Position numbers and translations under genes: made by a program
From: CAWDAQ01 sp963800325
Lineage (GTDB): Bacteria > Actinomycetota > Actinomycetes > Actinomycetales > Dermatophilaceae
Direction of reading: 5' to 3'
NCBI GenBank assembly: GCA_963800325.1
Contig: CAWDAQ010000002.1
Location: forward strand, 124,001-188,000
DNA: 64,000 bases
Notes under the pieces: model-generated
Databases searched by the model: none
The model's input: only the letters and a program-made list of their open reading frames with translations
Told to the model about the DNA's origin: nothing
Part shown: positions 34,853 through 43,313 of the stretch, one piece after another
Layout of the letters: the number at the start of each line of letters is the position of its first letter
Numbering within the stretch: the stretch's first letter is position 1

Positions 34853-36102
34853 AGCGGGACGTCCTGGCCCTTGCCGATGACGGTCAGCCCGGACTCGGTG
34901 ACGACGAAGCCGCGCTCCCGGTCGTGGTCGGGGTCGACGCCGATGCGGGCCCCGTCGGGGACGACGACGTTCTTGTCGATGATCGCCTTGCGGATCTCGG
35001 TGTTCCGGCCGACCTGGACCCCGTCGAGCAGGACGCTGTCCTCGACGGTCGTGTAGCTGTGCACGTGCACCTGCGGCGCGATGACCGAGCCGGTGACCCG
35101 GGCTCCGGAGATGACGACGCCGGGGGAGACGGCGCTGTTGAGCGCCTCCCCGAACCGCCCCTGCTGGCCGTGGACGAACTTGGCCGGGGGGTAGGGGCCG
35201 TAGTCGGTGTAGATCGGCCAGTCGTAGTTGTAGAGGTTGAACACCGGGTGGACCGACACGAGCTCCATGTGGGCGTCGTAGTACGAGTCCAGCGTCCCGA
35301 CGTCGCGCCAGTAGCCCCGGTCCCGGTCGGTCGCGCCGGGCATGACGTTGTCCTTGAAGTCGTAGACCCAGCCCTCGCCCTTGTCGACGAAGGCCGGGAC
35401 GATGTCCCCGCCCATGTCGTGCTTGCTGCCCTCGCGCTCCTGGTCGGTGGTCACCGCGTCGGCGAGGACGTCGGCGTCGAAGACGTAGTTGCCCATCGAG
35501 GCCAGCACCTCCCCGGGGGAGTCCGGCAGCCCCTGGGCGTCGGTCGGCTTCTCCCGGAAGGCGTCGATCCGGCGCGGGTCGGACCGGTCGACCTCGATGA
35601 CGCCGAACTGGTCCGACAGCCCGATCGGCTGGCGGATCGCGGCCACGGTGACCCCGGCGTCGGTCTCGACGTGCTGGGCGACCATCTGCGAGAAGTCCAT
35701 CCGGTAGACGTGGTCGGCGCCGACGACGACGACGATGTCGGGGCGCTCGTCGCGGAAGACGTTGAGGCTCTGGAAGATCGCGTCCGCGCTCCCGAGGTAC
35801 CAGCGCTTGCCGACCCGCTGCTGGGCCGGGATCGGGGCGATGTAGTTGCCGAGCATCGTCGACATCCGCCACGTCTTCGTGATGTGCGTGTCGAGGCTGT
35901 GGGACTTGTACTGGGTGAGGACGACGACCTTGAGGTAGCCGCTGTTGACGACGTTGCTCAGCGCGAAGTCGATGAGCCGGTAGATCCCCCCGAACGGGAC
36001 CGCCGGTTTGGCCCGGTCCGCCGTGAGCGGCATGAGCCGCTTGCCCTCCCCACCGGCCAGGACGACTGCGAGAACCTTCGGACCACCCGATCGATACGCC
36101 AT
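34849..36102 (-). CDS. glgC: Glucose-1-phosphate adenylyltransferase
   Basis: Makes ADP-glucose for glycogen. The 417-residue protein has the nucleotidyltransferase signature AGGEGKRLMPLT, the KPAVPFGG substrate segment, GSADAIFQ, GADHVYRMD and a C-terminal left-handed beta-helix with hexapeptide repeats. The ATG is 6 bases after TAGGGT (leaderless). It is divergent from glgA over 63 bases and overlaps the LLM gene downstream. Confidence 0.97.
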   Translation of the reverse strand: MAYRSGGPKVLAVVLAGGEGKRLMPLTADRAKPAVPFGGIYRLIDFALSNVVNSGYLKVVVLTQYKSHSLDTHITKTWRMSTMLGNYIAPIPAQQRVGKRWYLGSADAIFQSLNVFRDERPDIVVVVGADHVYRMDFSQMVAQHVETDAGVTVAAIRQPIGLSDQFGVIEVDRSDPRRIDAFREKPTDAQGLPDSPGEVLASMGNYVFDADVLADAVTTDQEREGSKHDMGGDIVPAFVDKGEGWVYDFKDNVMPGATDRDRGYWRDVGTLDSYYDAHMELVSVHPVFNLYNYDWPIYTDYGPYPPAKFVHGQQGRFGEALNSAVSPGVVISGARVTGSVIAPQVHVHSYTTVEDSVLLDGVQVGRNTEIRKAIIDKNVVVPDGARIGVDPDHDRERGFVVTESGLTVIGKGQDVPL

Positions 36103-36108
36103 GCCCGC

Positions 36109-36114
36109 ACCCTA
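36109..36114 (-). promoter_or_regulatory. -10 element of leaderless glgC
   Basis: TAGGGT with 6 bases to ATG 36102. Confidence 0.6.
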
Positions 36115-36152
36115 GGGACAATCGGGCCTCGCGGCGAGACCCCCGCGCGCAC

Positions 36153-36158
36153 TACTGT
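36153..36158 (+). promoter_or_regulatory. -10 element of leaderless glgA
   Basis: TACTGT with 7 bases to GTG 36166. The two glg -10 elements are back to back within 63 bases. Confidence 0.55.
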
Positions 36159-36165
36159 CGGGGTC

Positions 36166-37371
36166 GTGCGCGTCGACATCCTCAGCAAGGAGTACCCGCC
36201 GGCCATCTACGGGGGAGCGGGGGTGCACGTCGCGGAGCTCGTCCGCGCCCTCCGGGAGCGGGGGGACGTCGATGTCAACGTCCGCTGCTTCGGCGACCCG
36301 CGGGACGAGGCCGGCACGACCGGCTACCCCGACCTGCCGGCGCTCGGCGGCGCCAACGCCGCGGTCCGCACCATGGGGGTCGACCTGTCCATGGCCGACG
36401 ACTGCGTCGGCGCCGACCTCGTCCACTCCCACACGTGGTACGCCAACTTCGGCGGGCACGTCGCCTCCCTCCTCGGCGGGATGCCGCACGTGGTCTCGGC
36501 GCACAGCCTCGAGCCCCTGCGCCCGTGGAAGGCCGAGCAGCTCGGCGGCGGCTACCGGCTCTCCTCGTGGGTGGAGAAGACCGCCTACGAGGGCGCCGCC
36601 GGCGTCATCGCCGTCAGTGAGGGCATGCGCCGGGACGTGCTGCGCAGCTACCCCGACATCGACCCGGACAAGGTCCACGTCGTCCACAACGGCATCGACA
36701 GCCAGCTGTGGTCCCGCCGGCCCGACGAGGACACCGTCCGCCGGCACGGCGTCGACCCCGACCGTCCCTCCGTCGTCTTCGTCGGGCGGATCACCCGGCA
36801 GAAGGGGCTGCCGTTCCTGCTGCGCGCCTGCCGGGAGCTGCCTCCCGAGGTCCAGCTCGTGCTCTGCGCGGGGCAGCCGGACACCCCGGAGATCAAGGCC
36901 GAGGTCGAGGAGCTCATGGCCGAGCTGCGCACCCACCGGGACGGCGTGGTGTGGATCGCGGAGATGCTGCCCCGGGACGAGGTGGTCGCCCTCCTCAGCG
37001 CCGCCACCGTGTTCGCGTGCCCGTCGGTCTACGAGCCCCTCGGGATCGTCAACCTCGAGGCGATGGCGTGCGAGGTGGCGGTCGTCGCGACCGCGACCGG
37101 CGGCATCCCGGAGGTCGTCGTCGACGGCGACACCGGGTGGCTCGTGCCGATCGAACAGGTCACCGACGGCAGCGGGCTGCCCGTCGACGAGGAGCGCTTC
37201 GTCGCCGACCTCGCCGCCGCCCTCACCGACGCCGTGAGCGACACCGGCCGGGCCCGTCGGATGGGCCTGGCCGGCCGGCAGCGGGCGGTCGAGCACTTCT
37301 CGTGGTCGGCGATCGGGGACACGACGCTGGAGGTGTACCGGTCGGTGCTCGAGCGGGGCCCGGCGAGCTGA
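36166..37371 (+). CDS. glgA: Glycogen synthase, actinobacterial GT4 type
   Basis: Glucosyltransferase that uses ADP-glucose (or makes maltose 1-phosphate, as GlgM in mycobacteria). The 401 residues form a GT-B fold: KEYPPAIYGGAGVHV at the N-terminus, GRITRQKG in the donor domain and the E-x7-E motif around PSVYEPLGIVNLEAMACEVAVVAT. Divergent from glgC. The end is 7 bases from the convergent gene. Confidence 0.93.
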   Translation: MRVDILSKEYPPAIYGGAGVHVAELVRALRERGDVDVNVRCFGDPRDEAGTTGYPDLPALGGANAAVRTMGVDLSMADDCVGADLVHSHTWYANFGGHVASLLGGMPHVVSAHSLEPLRPWKAEQLGGGYRLSSWVEKTAYEGAAGVIAVSEGMRRDVLRSYPDIDPDKVHVVHNGIDSQLWSRRPDEDTVRRHGVDPDRPSVVFVGRITRQKGLPFLLRACRELPPEVQLVLCAGQPDTPEIKAEVEELMAELRTHRDGVVWIAEMLPRDEVVALLSAATVFACPSVYEPLGIVNLEAMACEVAVVATATGGIPEVVVDGDTGWLVPIEQVTDGSGLPVDEERFVADLAAALTDAVSDTGRARRMGLAGRQRAVEHFSWSAIGDTTLEVYRSVLERGPAS

Positions 37372-37377
37372 CGCTCC

Positions 37378-38145
37378 TCAGCGCACCCGGTCCCCGGTCC
37401 ACCCGGCGAGCGCGGCGCAGCCGGCGTTCGTCGCGTCGGCGAGCACCCGGTCCGCGGTGCGGGCCAGTCCCCGCAGCAGGGTGGTCCGGCGGCTCGCGGT
37501 GGCGGCGTCGAGCGCACCGTCCGGGCCGTCGAGCCCGAGCCGGGCGGCGGCACCGGCGGTCCCCGCGAGCTGGACCACGCGGGCGACCCGACCGGGCAGG
37601 CCGGGGGGCAGCCCCCACCGGTCCCCGCCGAGCCGGGTGTCGGCGACGTCCCGTGCGAGGGTCGAGGCGAACGGCTTCCCGCCCGCCAGGGTCAGCTCCT
37701 CGGTGACCTCGACGAGGGCCTCCCGGAGCCGGCGCTCGAGGTCGGCCCCGTCGAGCGCCTCGACCCGGTGCCGGGGCACCGGGTCCGCGTCGTGGGCCCG
37801 CAGCCGCACGAGGGTGCCCGGCTCGGCCTCCGAGCCGTAGCGGGCGACCTGGGGGACGAGCATCCCGCCGATCCCGGGCACGAGGACGCACTCGCCGGCG
37901 CCCGTCGCGGCGGCGACCGCCTCGGCGGGGGCCGGTGGCAGGCCGGCGAGGTCCCCCGGGGCGGGCAGGGCGACCAGGAGGGCCGACTCGCCGAGGTCGC
38001 GCCAGATCTCGAGGCGGGCGAGGTCCCCCTCGACGTGGTCGACGTCGGGCAGCGCGGACGCGAGCGCGGCGGCGACGTCGTCGCCGCGGCGCCAGGCACC
38101 GGTCACCCAGAGGGCGATGCGGACGGATGCGGGCAGCTCGGGCAC
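37378..38145 (-). CDS. Conserved actinobacterial protein of unknown function
   Basis: A 255-residue soluble protein without signal peptide, transmembrane helix or catalytic motif I recognise. The N-terminal half is alternating strands and helices (ALWVTGAWRRGDDVAAAL, ALLVALPAPGDLAGLP, VLVPGIGGMLVPQV); the second half is helical and Ala/Arg-rich. GTG 38145 follows TACGAT by 6 bases, so it is probably leaderless. It is divergent from a solitary ABC ATPase, with only 41 bases between, and convergent with glgA. Function cannot be assigned. Confidence 0.8.
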   Translation of the reverse strand: MPELPASVRIALWVTGAWRRGDDVAAALASALPDVDHVEGDLARLEIWRDLGESALLVALPAPGDLAGLPPAPAEAVAAATGAGECVLVPGIGGMLVPQVARYGSEAEPGTLVRLRAHDADPVPRHRVEALDGADLERRLREALVEVTEELTLAGGKPFASTLARDVADTRLGGDRWGLPPGLPGRVARVVQLAGTAGAAARLGLDGPDGALDAATASRRTTLLRGLARTADRVLADATNAGCAALAGWTGDRVR

Positions 38146-38151
38146 CCCGTC

Positions 38152-38157
38152 ATCGTA
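38152..38157 (-). promoter_or_regulatory. -10 element of the leaderless unknown gene
   Basis: TACGAT with 6 bases to GTG 38145. Confidence 0.5.
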
Positions 38158-38172
38158 GGCGGGGACGTGAAC

Positions 38173-38178
38173 TAGGGT
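38173..38178 (+). promoter_or_regulatory. -10 element of the solitary ABC ATPase gene
   Basis: TAGGGT with 8 bases to ATG 38187. Confidence 0.5.
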
Positions 38179-38186
38179 TGCTCGCC

Positions 38187-38981
38187 ATGAGCGACGTCCT
38201 TGCCCTGGCCGGGGTCACCGTCGTGCGCGGCGGCTCGAACCTGCTCAACGAGATCGACTGGGAGGTCGAGGAGGGCCAGCGATGGGTCGTCCTCGGTCCC
38301 AACGGGGCCGGCAAGACGACGCTGCTGCAGCTCGCCGCCGGGCGGATGCACCCGACCCGCGGGGTCGCCGGGGTCCTCGGCGAGGTCCTCGGCGCGGTCG
38401 ACGTGTTCGAGCTGCGGCCCCGCATCGGCCTCGCCTCCGCCTCCCTCGCCGACCGGATCCCCGCCGGGGAGCGCGTCGGCGACGTCGTCGTCACCGCCTC
38501 CTACGGGGTCGTGGGGCGCTGGCGGGAGGGCTACGACGAGCTCGACCACGGCCGCGCCGGCGAGCTCCTCGCCGCCCTCGGCGCCGACCACCTCGCCGAC
38601 CGCCGGTACGGGACCCTCTCGGAGGGCGAGCGCAAGCGGGTCCAGATCGCCCGGGCGCTCATGACCGACCCCGAGCTCATGCTTCTCGACGAGCCGGCCG
38701 CGGGGCTCGACCTCGCAGGCCGGGAGGATCTCGTGCGGCGGCTCGGGGACCTCGCCGGCGACCTCGCCGCGCCCGCGCTCGTCCTCGTCACCCACCACGT
38801 CGAGGAGATCCCGCCCAACTTCACCGACGTCCTCCTGCTGCGGGACGGTCACGTGGTCGCGCAGGGGCCGCTCGAGATGTGCCTGACCGAGGAGACCTTG
38901 TCGGAGACCTTCGGGATGCCGCTGACGCTCGAGCGACACGGCGACCGCTGGAGCGCGCGCGCCGCACCACCGCTGTCGTGA
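38187..38981 (+). CDS. Solitary ABC ATP-binding protein (ModF/YlmA-like)
   Basis: A 264-residue ATPase with Walker A GPNGAGKTT, signature LSEGERKRV, Walker B LMLLDEPAAGLD and the switch histidine in VLVTHHVEEIPPNFTDVLLL. The EIPPNFTD segment after the H-loop and the absence of any permease gene nearby point to the ModF/YlmA type, whose role is unclear (not obviously transport). The next genes encode NfeD and SPFH membrane proteins. Confidence 0.9.
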   Translation: MSDVLALAGVTVVRGGSNLLNEIDWEVEEGQRWVVLGPNGAGKTTLLQLAAGRMHPTRGVAGVLGEVLGAVDVFELRPRIGLASASLADRIPAGERVGDVVVTASYGVVGRWREGYDELDHGRAGELLAALGADHLADRRYGTLSEGERKRVQIARALMTDPELMLLDEPAAGLDLAGREDLVRRLGDLAGDLAAPALVLVTHHVEEIPPNFTDVLLLRDGHVVAQGPLEMCLTEETLSETFGMPLTLERHGDRWSARAAPPLS

Positions 38982-38989
38982 CGCTCGCA

Positions 38990-38995
38990 TAGGGT
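38990..38995 (+). promoter_or_regulatory. Probable -10 element of nfeD-SPFH
   Basis: TAGGGT; unlike most genes here it would give a leader of about 40 bases, with GACCGGAGGGGAG repeated twice before the ATG. Confidence 0.4.
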
Positions 38996-39039
38996 GGAGG
39001 CGTACGGACCGGAGGGGAGAGCGACCGGAGGGGAGGACG

Positions 39040-39528
39040 ATGGGGTTCCTGACGAGCGACCAGTGGCTGGTGTGGCTCGCCATCGCGATCGTCCTCGCCG
39101 CCATCGAGACGCTCACGGTCAACTTCGTCTTCGTCATGCTCGCCGGGGGTGCCCTCGCCGCGAGCCTCAGCGCGGCGGTCGGGCTGCCCTACGCGCTCCA
39201 GGTCGTCGTCGGGGTCGTCGTCGCGGTGCTCCTGCTCTCCCTGGTCCGTCCGTTCCTGCGGCGCCGGTTCCTGCGGGTGGAGGGCGGCCTCGGCATCGGG
39301 GCCCCGAGCCTCGTCGGTCGGCAGGCGTGGGTGCTGCAGCCGGTCAGCGAGACCGACGGGCGGGTCAAGCTCGCCGGCGAGGTCTGGTCGGCCCGGGTGC
39401 CGGACGGGGGGCGGCCGTGCGATCCCGGCGAGGAGGTAAGGGTCGTCGAGATCCGCGGCGCCATCGCGATCGTCTCGAAGGAGCCGCTGCCGCAGGACCC
39501 GGAGCCGCCGCCGGGGGAGCCGTCGTGA
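39040..39528 (+). CDS. NfeD-family membrane protein
   Basis: A 162-residue protein with three hydrophobic helices (WLAIAIVLAAIETL, FVFVMLAGGALAASLSAAVGL, VVVGVVVAVLLLSLV) and a C-terminal OB-fold domain (residues about 85-150, LVGRQAWVLQPVS, GRVKLAGEVWSAR). This is the short NfeD1b type that pairs with SPFH proteins. GGAGGGGAGGA precedes the ATG. The SPFH gene follows, as in Rv1487-Rv1488. Confidence 0.92.
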   Translation: MGFLTSDQWLVWLAIAIVLAAIETLTVNFVFVMLAGGALAASLSAAVGLPYALQVVVGVVVAVLLLSLVRPFLRRRFLRVEGGLGIGAPSLVGRQAWVLQPVSETDGRVKLAGEVWSARVPDGGRPCDPGEEVRVVEIRGAIAIVSKEPLPQDPEPPPGEPS

Positions 39529-39611
39529 CACCCCACCGGGCAGCCGCCGCGCCCGGTGGCCCAGCCAGGAGCCGGTCCGCACCGCGCGGGCCACAGAGAG
39601 GGAGGTAACCC

Positions 39612-40856
39612 GTGGTCGGACTCATCGTGCTCGGGCTGCTCGTCGTCTTCGCCGTCATCCTGCTCATCCGGACGGTGCGCATCGTCCCGCAGCAGACGTC
39701 GTTGATCATCGAGCGCCTCGGCCGTTACAGCCGCACGCTCGAGGGGGGCATCCACCTCCTCGTGCCGTTCGTCGACAAGGTCCGGGCGAACGTGGACCTG
39801 CGCGAGCAGGTGGTGAGCTTCCCGCCGCAGCCGGTCATCACCTCGGACAACCTCGTCGTCAACATCGACACCGTCATCTACTACTCGGTCATCGACGCGA
39901 AGTCCGCCGTGTACGAGATCGCGAACTTCATCCAGGGCATCGAGCAGCTCACGGTCACGACGCTGCGCAACGTCATCGGCTCGCTCGACCTCGAGCAGAC
40001 GCTCACCAGCCGCGACCAGATCAACGGCCAGCTCCGGGGAGTCCTCGACGAGGCCACCGGCAAGTGGGGCATCCGCGTCAACCGCGTCGAGCTCAAGGCC
40101 ATCGACCCGCCGATGTCGGTGCAGGAGTCGATGGAGAAGCAGATGAAGGCCGAGCGGGAGCGCCGCGCGCAGATCCTCTACGCGGAGGGCACGAAGCAGT
40201 CGGCGATCCTCACCGCCGAGGGTGAGAAGCAGAGCGCGATCCTCTACGCCGAGGGCGCCGCCCAGGCCCGCGTGCTCGAGGCCCAGGGGCAGGCGCGGGC
40301 CATCCAGCAGGTCTTCGACGCGATCCACCGCGGCCGGCCGACGCAGAAGCTCCTCGCCTACCAGTACCTGCAGGTGCTCCCGCAGATCGCGACCGGGGAC
40401 TCGAACAAGATGTGGATCATCCCCAGCGAGCTCACCGACGCGCTGCGGGGCATCAGCGGCGCGCTCGGCGGCGAGCCCGGCCCCGGCGGCGGCCCGGGCC
40501 ACGACGAGGAGGAGGACTGGGTCGACCCCGGCGAGGACGTCGCGAACCCGTTCGAGGAGACCGTCCTCGAGGACCCGGCCGCGGCCCTCGCAGAGGCCCG
40601 CGGGGAGGCGGGGAAGGCGAGCCAGGAGGCCACCGAGCACGCCACCCCCACCTCGCGCGTCCAGCCCCGCATCGCGCCGTCCGCCGACGTCGTCCCGCCA
40701 CGCCCGCGGCGCGACCCGTCCGGCGGGGGGCCGGCGACGCCACCGCCGCCGCCCGGCCTCGGCGAGCACCCGGGCGACACCGGCGGTCCGCGCGACACCG
40801 GCGGGCGCGGCGACGAGGGCGGCCCCGGCGACGAGAGCGGCCCCGGGAGGGGCTGA
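39612..40856 (+). CDS. SPFH/band 7 membrane protein (stomatin/QmcA-like)
   Basis: A 414-residue protein: one N-terminal helix (LIVLGLLVVFAVILLI), the SPFH domain (IIERLGRYSRTLEGGIHLLVPF to about 160) and a long coiled coil with repeated ILYAEGTKQSAILTAEGEKQ units. It then differs from relatives by a disordered tail of about 120 residues, acidic at first (DEEEDWVDPGEDV) and then Pro/Gly-rich. SPFH proteins scaffold membrane microdomains; NfeD is the usual partner. GGGAGG lies before GTG 39612. Confidence 0.93.
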   Translation: MVGLIVLGLLVVFAVILLIRTVRIVPQQTSLIIERLGRYSRTLEGGIHLLVPFVDKVRANVDLREQVVSFPPQPVITSDNLVVNIDTVIYYSVIDAKSAVYEIANFIQGIEQLTVTTLRNVIGSLDLEQTLTSRDQINGQLRGVLDEATGKWGIRVNRVELKAIDPPMSVQESMEKQMKAERERRAQILYAEGTKQSAILTAEGEKQSAILYAEGAAQARVLEAQGQARAIQQVFDAIHRGRPTQKLLAYQYLQVLPQIATGDSNKMWIIPSELTDALRGISGALGGEPGPGGGPGHDEEEDWVDPGEDVANPFEETVLEDPAAALAEARGEAGKASQEATEHATPTSRVQPRIAPSADVVPPRPRRDPSGGGPATPPPPPGLGEHPGDTGGPRDTGGRGDEGGPGDESGPGRG

Positions 40857-40945
40857 CCCGCCGCCCGGCCCACCCGCCCGGGCCCTGCGGCGGCGGCCCG
40901 TCCGCCCGCCGTCGGGGCCGGCGTCGGCGCAGGTCAGGGCGCGGC

Positions 40946-40951
40946 TAGGGT
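40946..40951 (+). promoter_or_regulatory. -10 element of leaderless TauE/SafE gene
   Basis: TAGGGT with 6 bases to GTG 40958. Confidence 0.6.
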
Positions 40952-40957
40952 GGTGCG

Positions 40958-41722
40958 GTGCCCCTCCTCGACGCCTCCGCGATCTTCCTCGCGGGCCTCG
41001 GCGCGGGCATGATCAACACGATCGTCGGCTCCGGGACCCTCATCACGTTCCCGACCCTGCTGTTCTTCGGCTACCCGCCGGTCGCCGCGAACATGTCCAA
41101 CTCCCTGGGCCTCGTCGCGGGCGGGATCTCGGGGGTGCACGGCTACCGCCACGAGCTCGTCGGGGCCGGCCCGACGGTGCGCCGCCTCGTGCCGATGTCG
41201 CTCGTCGGCGGGATCGCCGGGGCGCTGCTGCTGCTCGTCCTCCCGGCCGCGGCCTTCGAGACCATCGTCCCGGTGCTCATCCTCCTCGGGATCGTCCTCG
41301 TCGTCCTCGGACCCCGGCTCCAGCGGGCGGCGTTCGCCCGGCACTCCGAGACCGGGGGAGCGGCGTGGCACGTGCCGGTGATGATGGCCGGGGTGCTGCT
41401 CGCCGGGGTGTACGGCGGATACTTCGGTGCGGCCCAGGGCGTCCTCCTCATGGGCATCCTCAGCGCCCTGAGCACCGAGGCGCTGCAGCGGCTCAACGGC
41501 TACAAGAACATCCTCGGCACGGTCGTCAACGCCGTCGCGGCGCTCGTGTTCGTCCTCGTCGCCCGGGACGAGATCGTCTGGTCGGTCGCGGGCCTGATCG
41601 CCCTCGGGGCGCTGCTCGGCGGCCGGCTCGGGGCCACCGTCGGGCGGCGGCTGCCGCCGGTCGTCCTCCGCGCCGTCATCGTCGTCATCGGGGGCGTCGC
41701 CGTCGTCAACATGGTCCTCTGA
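40958..41722 (+). CDS. TauE/SafE-family anion permease, first of two
   Basis: A 254-residue polytopic protein of about eight helices with the family repeats: GLGAGMINTIVGSGTLITFPTLL near the N-terminus and GVYGGYFGAAQGVLLMG in the second half. The family exports or imports sulfite, sulfoacetate and other small organosulfur anions; the substrate here is unknown. A second, shorter member begins at once after its stop. A link to the sulfite reductase operon 15 kb away is possible but not shown. Confidence 0.9.
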   Translation: MPLLDASAIFLAGLGAGMINTIVGSGTLITFPTLLFFGYPPVAANMSNSLGLVAGGISGVHGYRHELVGAGPTVRRLVPMSLVGGIAGALLLLVLPAAAFETIVPVLILLGIVLVVLGPRLQRAAFARHSETGGAAWHVPVMMAGVLLAGVYGGYFGAAQGVLLMGILSALSTEALQRLNGYKNILGTVVNAVAALVFVLVARDEIVWSVAGLIALGALLGGRLGATVGRRLPPVVLRAVIVVIGGVAVVNMVL

Positions 41723-42442
41723 GTGCACACGGTCCTCGCCCTCGGGCTCGTCGTCACCCTCGGCGCCCTCGTCCAGTCCTCGGTCGGGTTCGGCCTCGCG
41801 GTCGTCGCCGCGCCGGTCGTCATCCTCCTCGACCCCGGGCTCATGCCGGTCTCACTCCTCGTCTGCGGCTTCGTCCTGCCGGTGGTCCAGCTCGTCCACG
41901 GACCCCGGGACATCTCGTGGCGGCTGTTCGGGTGGGCCTACGGCGGCCGACTGCTGCTGACCCCGGTCGGTGTGGCGATCGTCGCGGTGCTCCCCGCGAA
42001 CGCCATCGCGGTGACGGTGGGCGTGCTCGTGCTGCTCGCGGTGGCCGCATCCGTCGTCGCGGTGCACGTGCGCGCCGAGCCGCGGACCGCGTTCGCCTCC
42101 GGGCTCATCACCGGGGTGTCGGGGACGGCTGCCGCGGTCGGCGGGCCCTTCTTCGCCCTCGTCCTCCAGAACGAGGAGCCGGTTCGCGTGCGCAGCACCC
42201 TCGCCGCCTTCTTCGTCGGCGGGTCCTCCACGGCGATCCTGTCGCTCGCGGTCGCCGGGGAGGTCGACACCCGGCAGCTCCTCGCCGGGGTGGTGTGGGT
42301 GCCCTTCCTCCTCCTCGGCCACCTCGCCGGGGCCCCGCTGCGCCGGCGCCTCGACCGGCGGCTGCTGCGGCGGGGGGTCCTCGCCCTCGCCGTCCTCGCC
42401 AGCGTCGGCGTCATCGGCCGGGCGGTGCTCGGCACGGCGTGA
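41723..42442 (+). CDS. TauE/SafE-family anion permease, second of two
   Basis: A 239-residue membrane protein with about seven helices; the pattern LGALVQSSVGFGLAVVAAPVVILLDP and GLITGVSGTAAAVGGPFFALV corresponds to the two repeats of the TauE/SafE fold. It is only weakly similar to its neighbour, so the pair is not a recent duplication. GTG directly follows the upstream TGA with no gap. The two could form a heteromeric transporter. Confidence 0.87.
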   Translation: MHTVLALGLVVTLGALVQSSVGFGLAVVAAPVVILLDPGLMPVSLLVCGFVLPVVQLVHGPRDISWRLFGWAYGGRLLLTPVGVAIVAVLPANAIAVTVGVLVLLAVAASVVAVHVRAEPRTAFASGLITGVSGTAAAVGGPFFALVLQNEEPVRVRSTLAAFFVGGSSTAILSLAVAGEVDTRQLLAGVVWVPFLLLGHLAGAPLRRRLDRRLLRRGVLALAVLASVGVIGRAVLGTA

Positions 42443-42478
42443 GCCCCTGCGGGCGCCCCGGGCGGCGGGGGACCGGGT

Positions 42479-42484
42479 TAGGGT
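42479..42484 (+). promoter_or_regulatory. -10 element of leaderless SpoU methyltransferase gene
   Basis: TAGGGT with 6 bases to GTG 42491. Confidence 0.6.
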
Positions 42485-42490
42485 CTCGAG

Positions 42491-43300
42491 GTGCCCACGA
42501 CGATCACCGACCCGGACGACGCGAGGCTGACCGACTACGTCCGGCTCACCGACGTCGCCCTCCGGCGCCGGGCCGAGCCCGAGCGCGGGCTCTACGTCGC
42601 CGAGTCCGAGAAGGTGATCCGCCGGGCCCTCGCCGCCGGCCACCGCCCGCGCTCCTACCTCATGGGCCGACGCTGGCTCGACGACCTCGCCGACGTCGTC
42701 GAGGACGCCGAGGCCGCCGGGGTGCCGGTGTACGTCGGCGAGCACGACGTCATCGAGCAGCTCACCGGCTTCCACCTCCACCGCGGGGCGCTCGCCTCGA
42801 TGGAGCGCCCCGCCCTGCCCGTCCTCGAGGACGTCCTCGCCGGTGCCCGTCGGGTCATGGTCCTCGAGGACGTCGTCGACCACACGAACGTCGGCGCCGC
42901 GTTCCGCAGCTGCGCCGGCCTCGGGGTCGACGCGGTGCTCGTGACCCCGCGGTGCGCCGACCCGCTCTACCGGCGCTCGATCCGGGTGTCGATGGGCACC
43001 GTGTTCCAGGTGCCGTGGACGCGGATCGAGCCGTGGCCGGCCGGAGTGGAGCGGCTGCGCGACCTCGGCCTCACCGTCGCCGCCCTCGCGCTCGTGCCGG
43101 ACGCGGTCGGGCTCGACGAGCTCGCGGCCGACCCGCCGGACCGGCTCGCGCTCGTCCTCGGCACCGAGGGCGACGGGCTCTCGCGGCGCACGCTCGCCGG
43201 GGCCGACCTCGCCGTCACGATCCCGATGGCGGGTGGGGTGGACTCGCTCAACGTCGCCGCCGCGGCCGCGGTCGCGGCGTGGGCGATGCGCCCCCGCTAG
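42491..43300 (+). CDS. SpoU/TrmH-family RNA 2'-O-methyltransferase
   Basis: A 269-residue SPOUT methyltransferase with an N-terminal L30e-like RNA-binding domain (EPERGLYVAESEKVIRRAL) and the knotted catalytic domain: EDVVDHTNVGAAFRSC (motif 1), LVLGTEGDGLS (motif 2) and VTIPMAGGVDSLNVAAAAAV (motif 3). The target (rRNA or tRNA) cannot be told from sequence. It converges on the DUF3037 gene. Confidence 0.93.
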   Translation: MPTTITDPDDARLTDYVRLTDVALRRRAEPERGLYVAESEKVIRRALAAGHRPRSYLMGRRWLDDLADVVEDAEAAGVPVYVGEHDVIEQLTGFHLHRGALASMERPALPVLEDVLAGARRVMVLEDVVDHTNVGAAFRSCAGLGVDAVLVTPRCADPLYRRSIRVSMGTVFQVPWTRIEPWPAGVERLRDLGLTVAALALVPDAVGLDELAADPPDRLALVLGTEGDGLSRRTLAGADLAVTIPMAGGVDSLNVAAAAAVAAWAMRPR

Positions 43301-43313
43301 GTCTGCCGGGTCC

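Noticed and set aside
34849..36102. A frame shift or fusion between glgC and the LLM gene
   Set aside because: The two overlap by four bases in different frames (GTGA), each with a complete family-length protein, so this is normal coupling.
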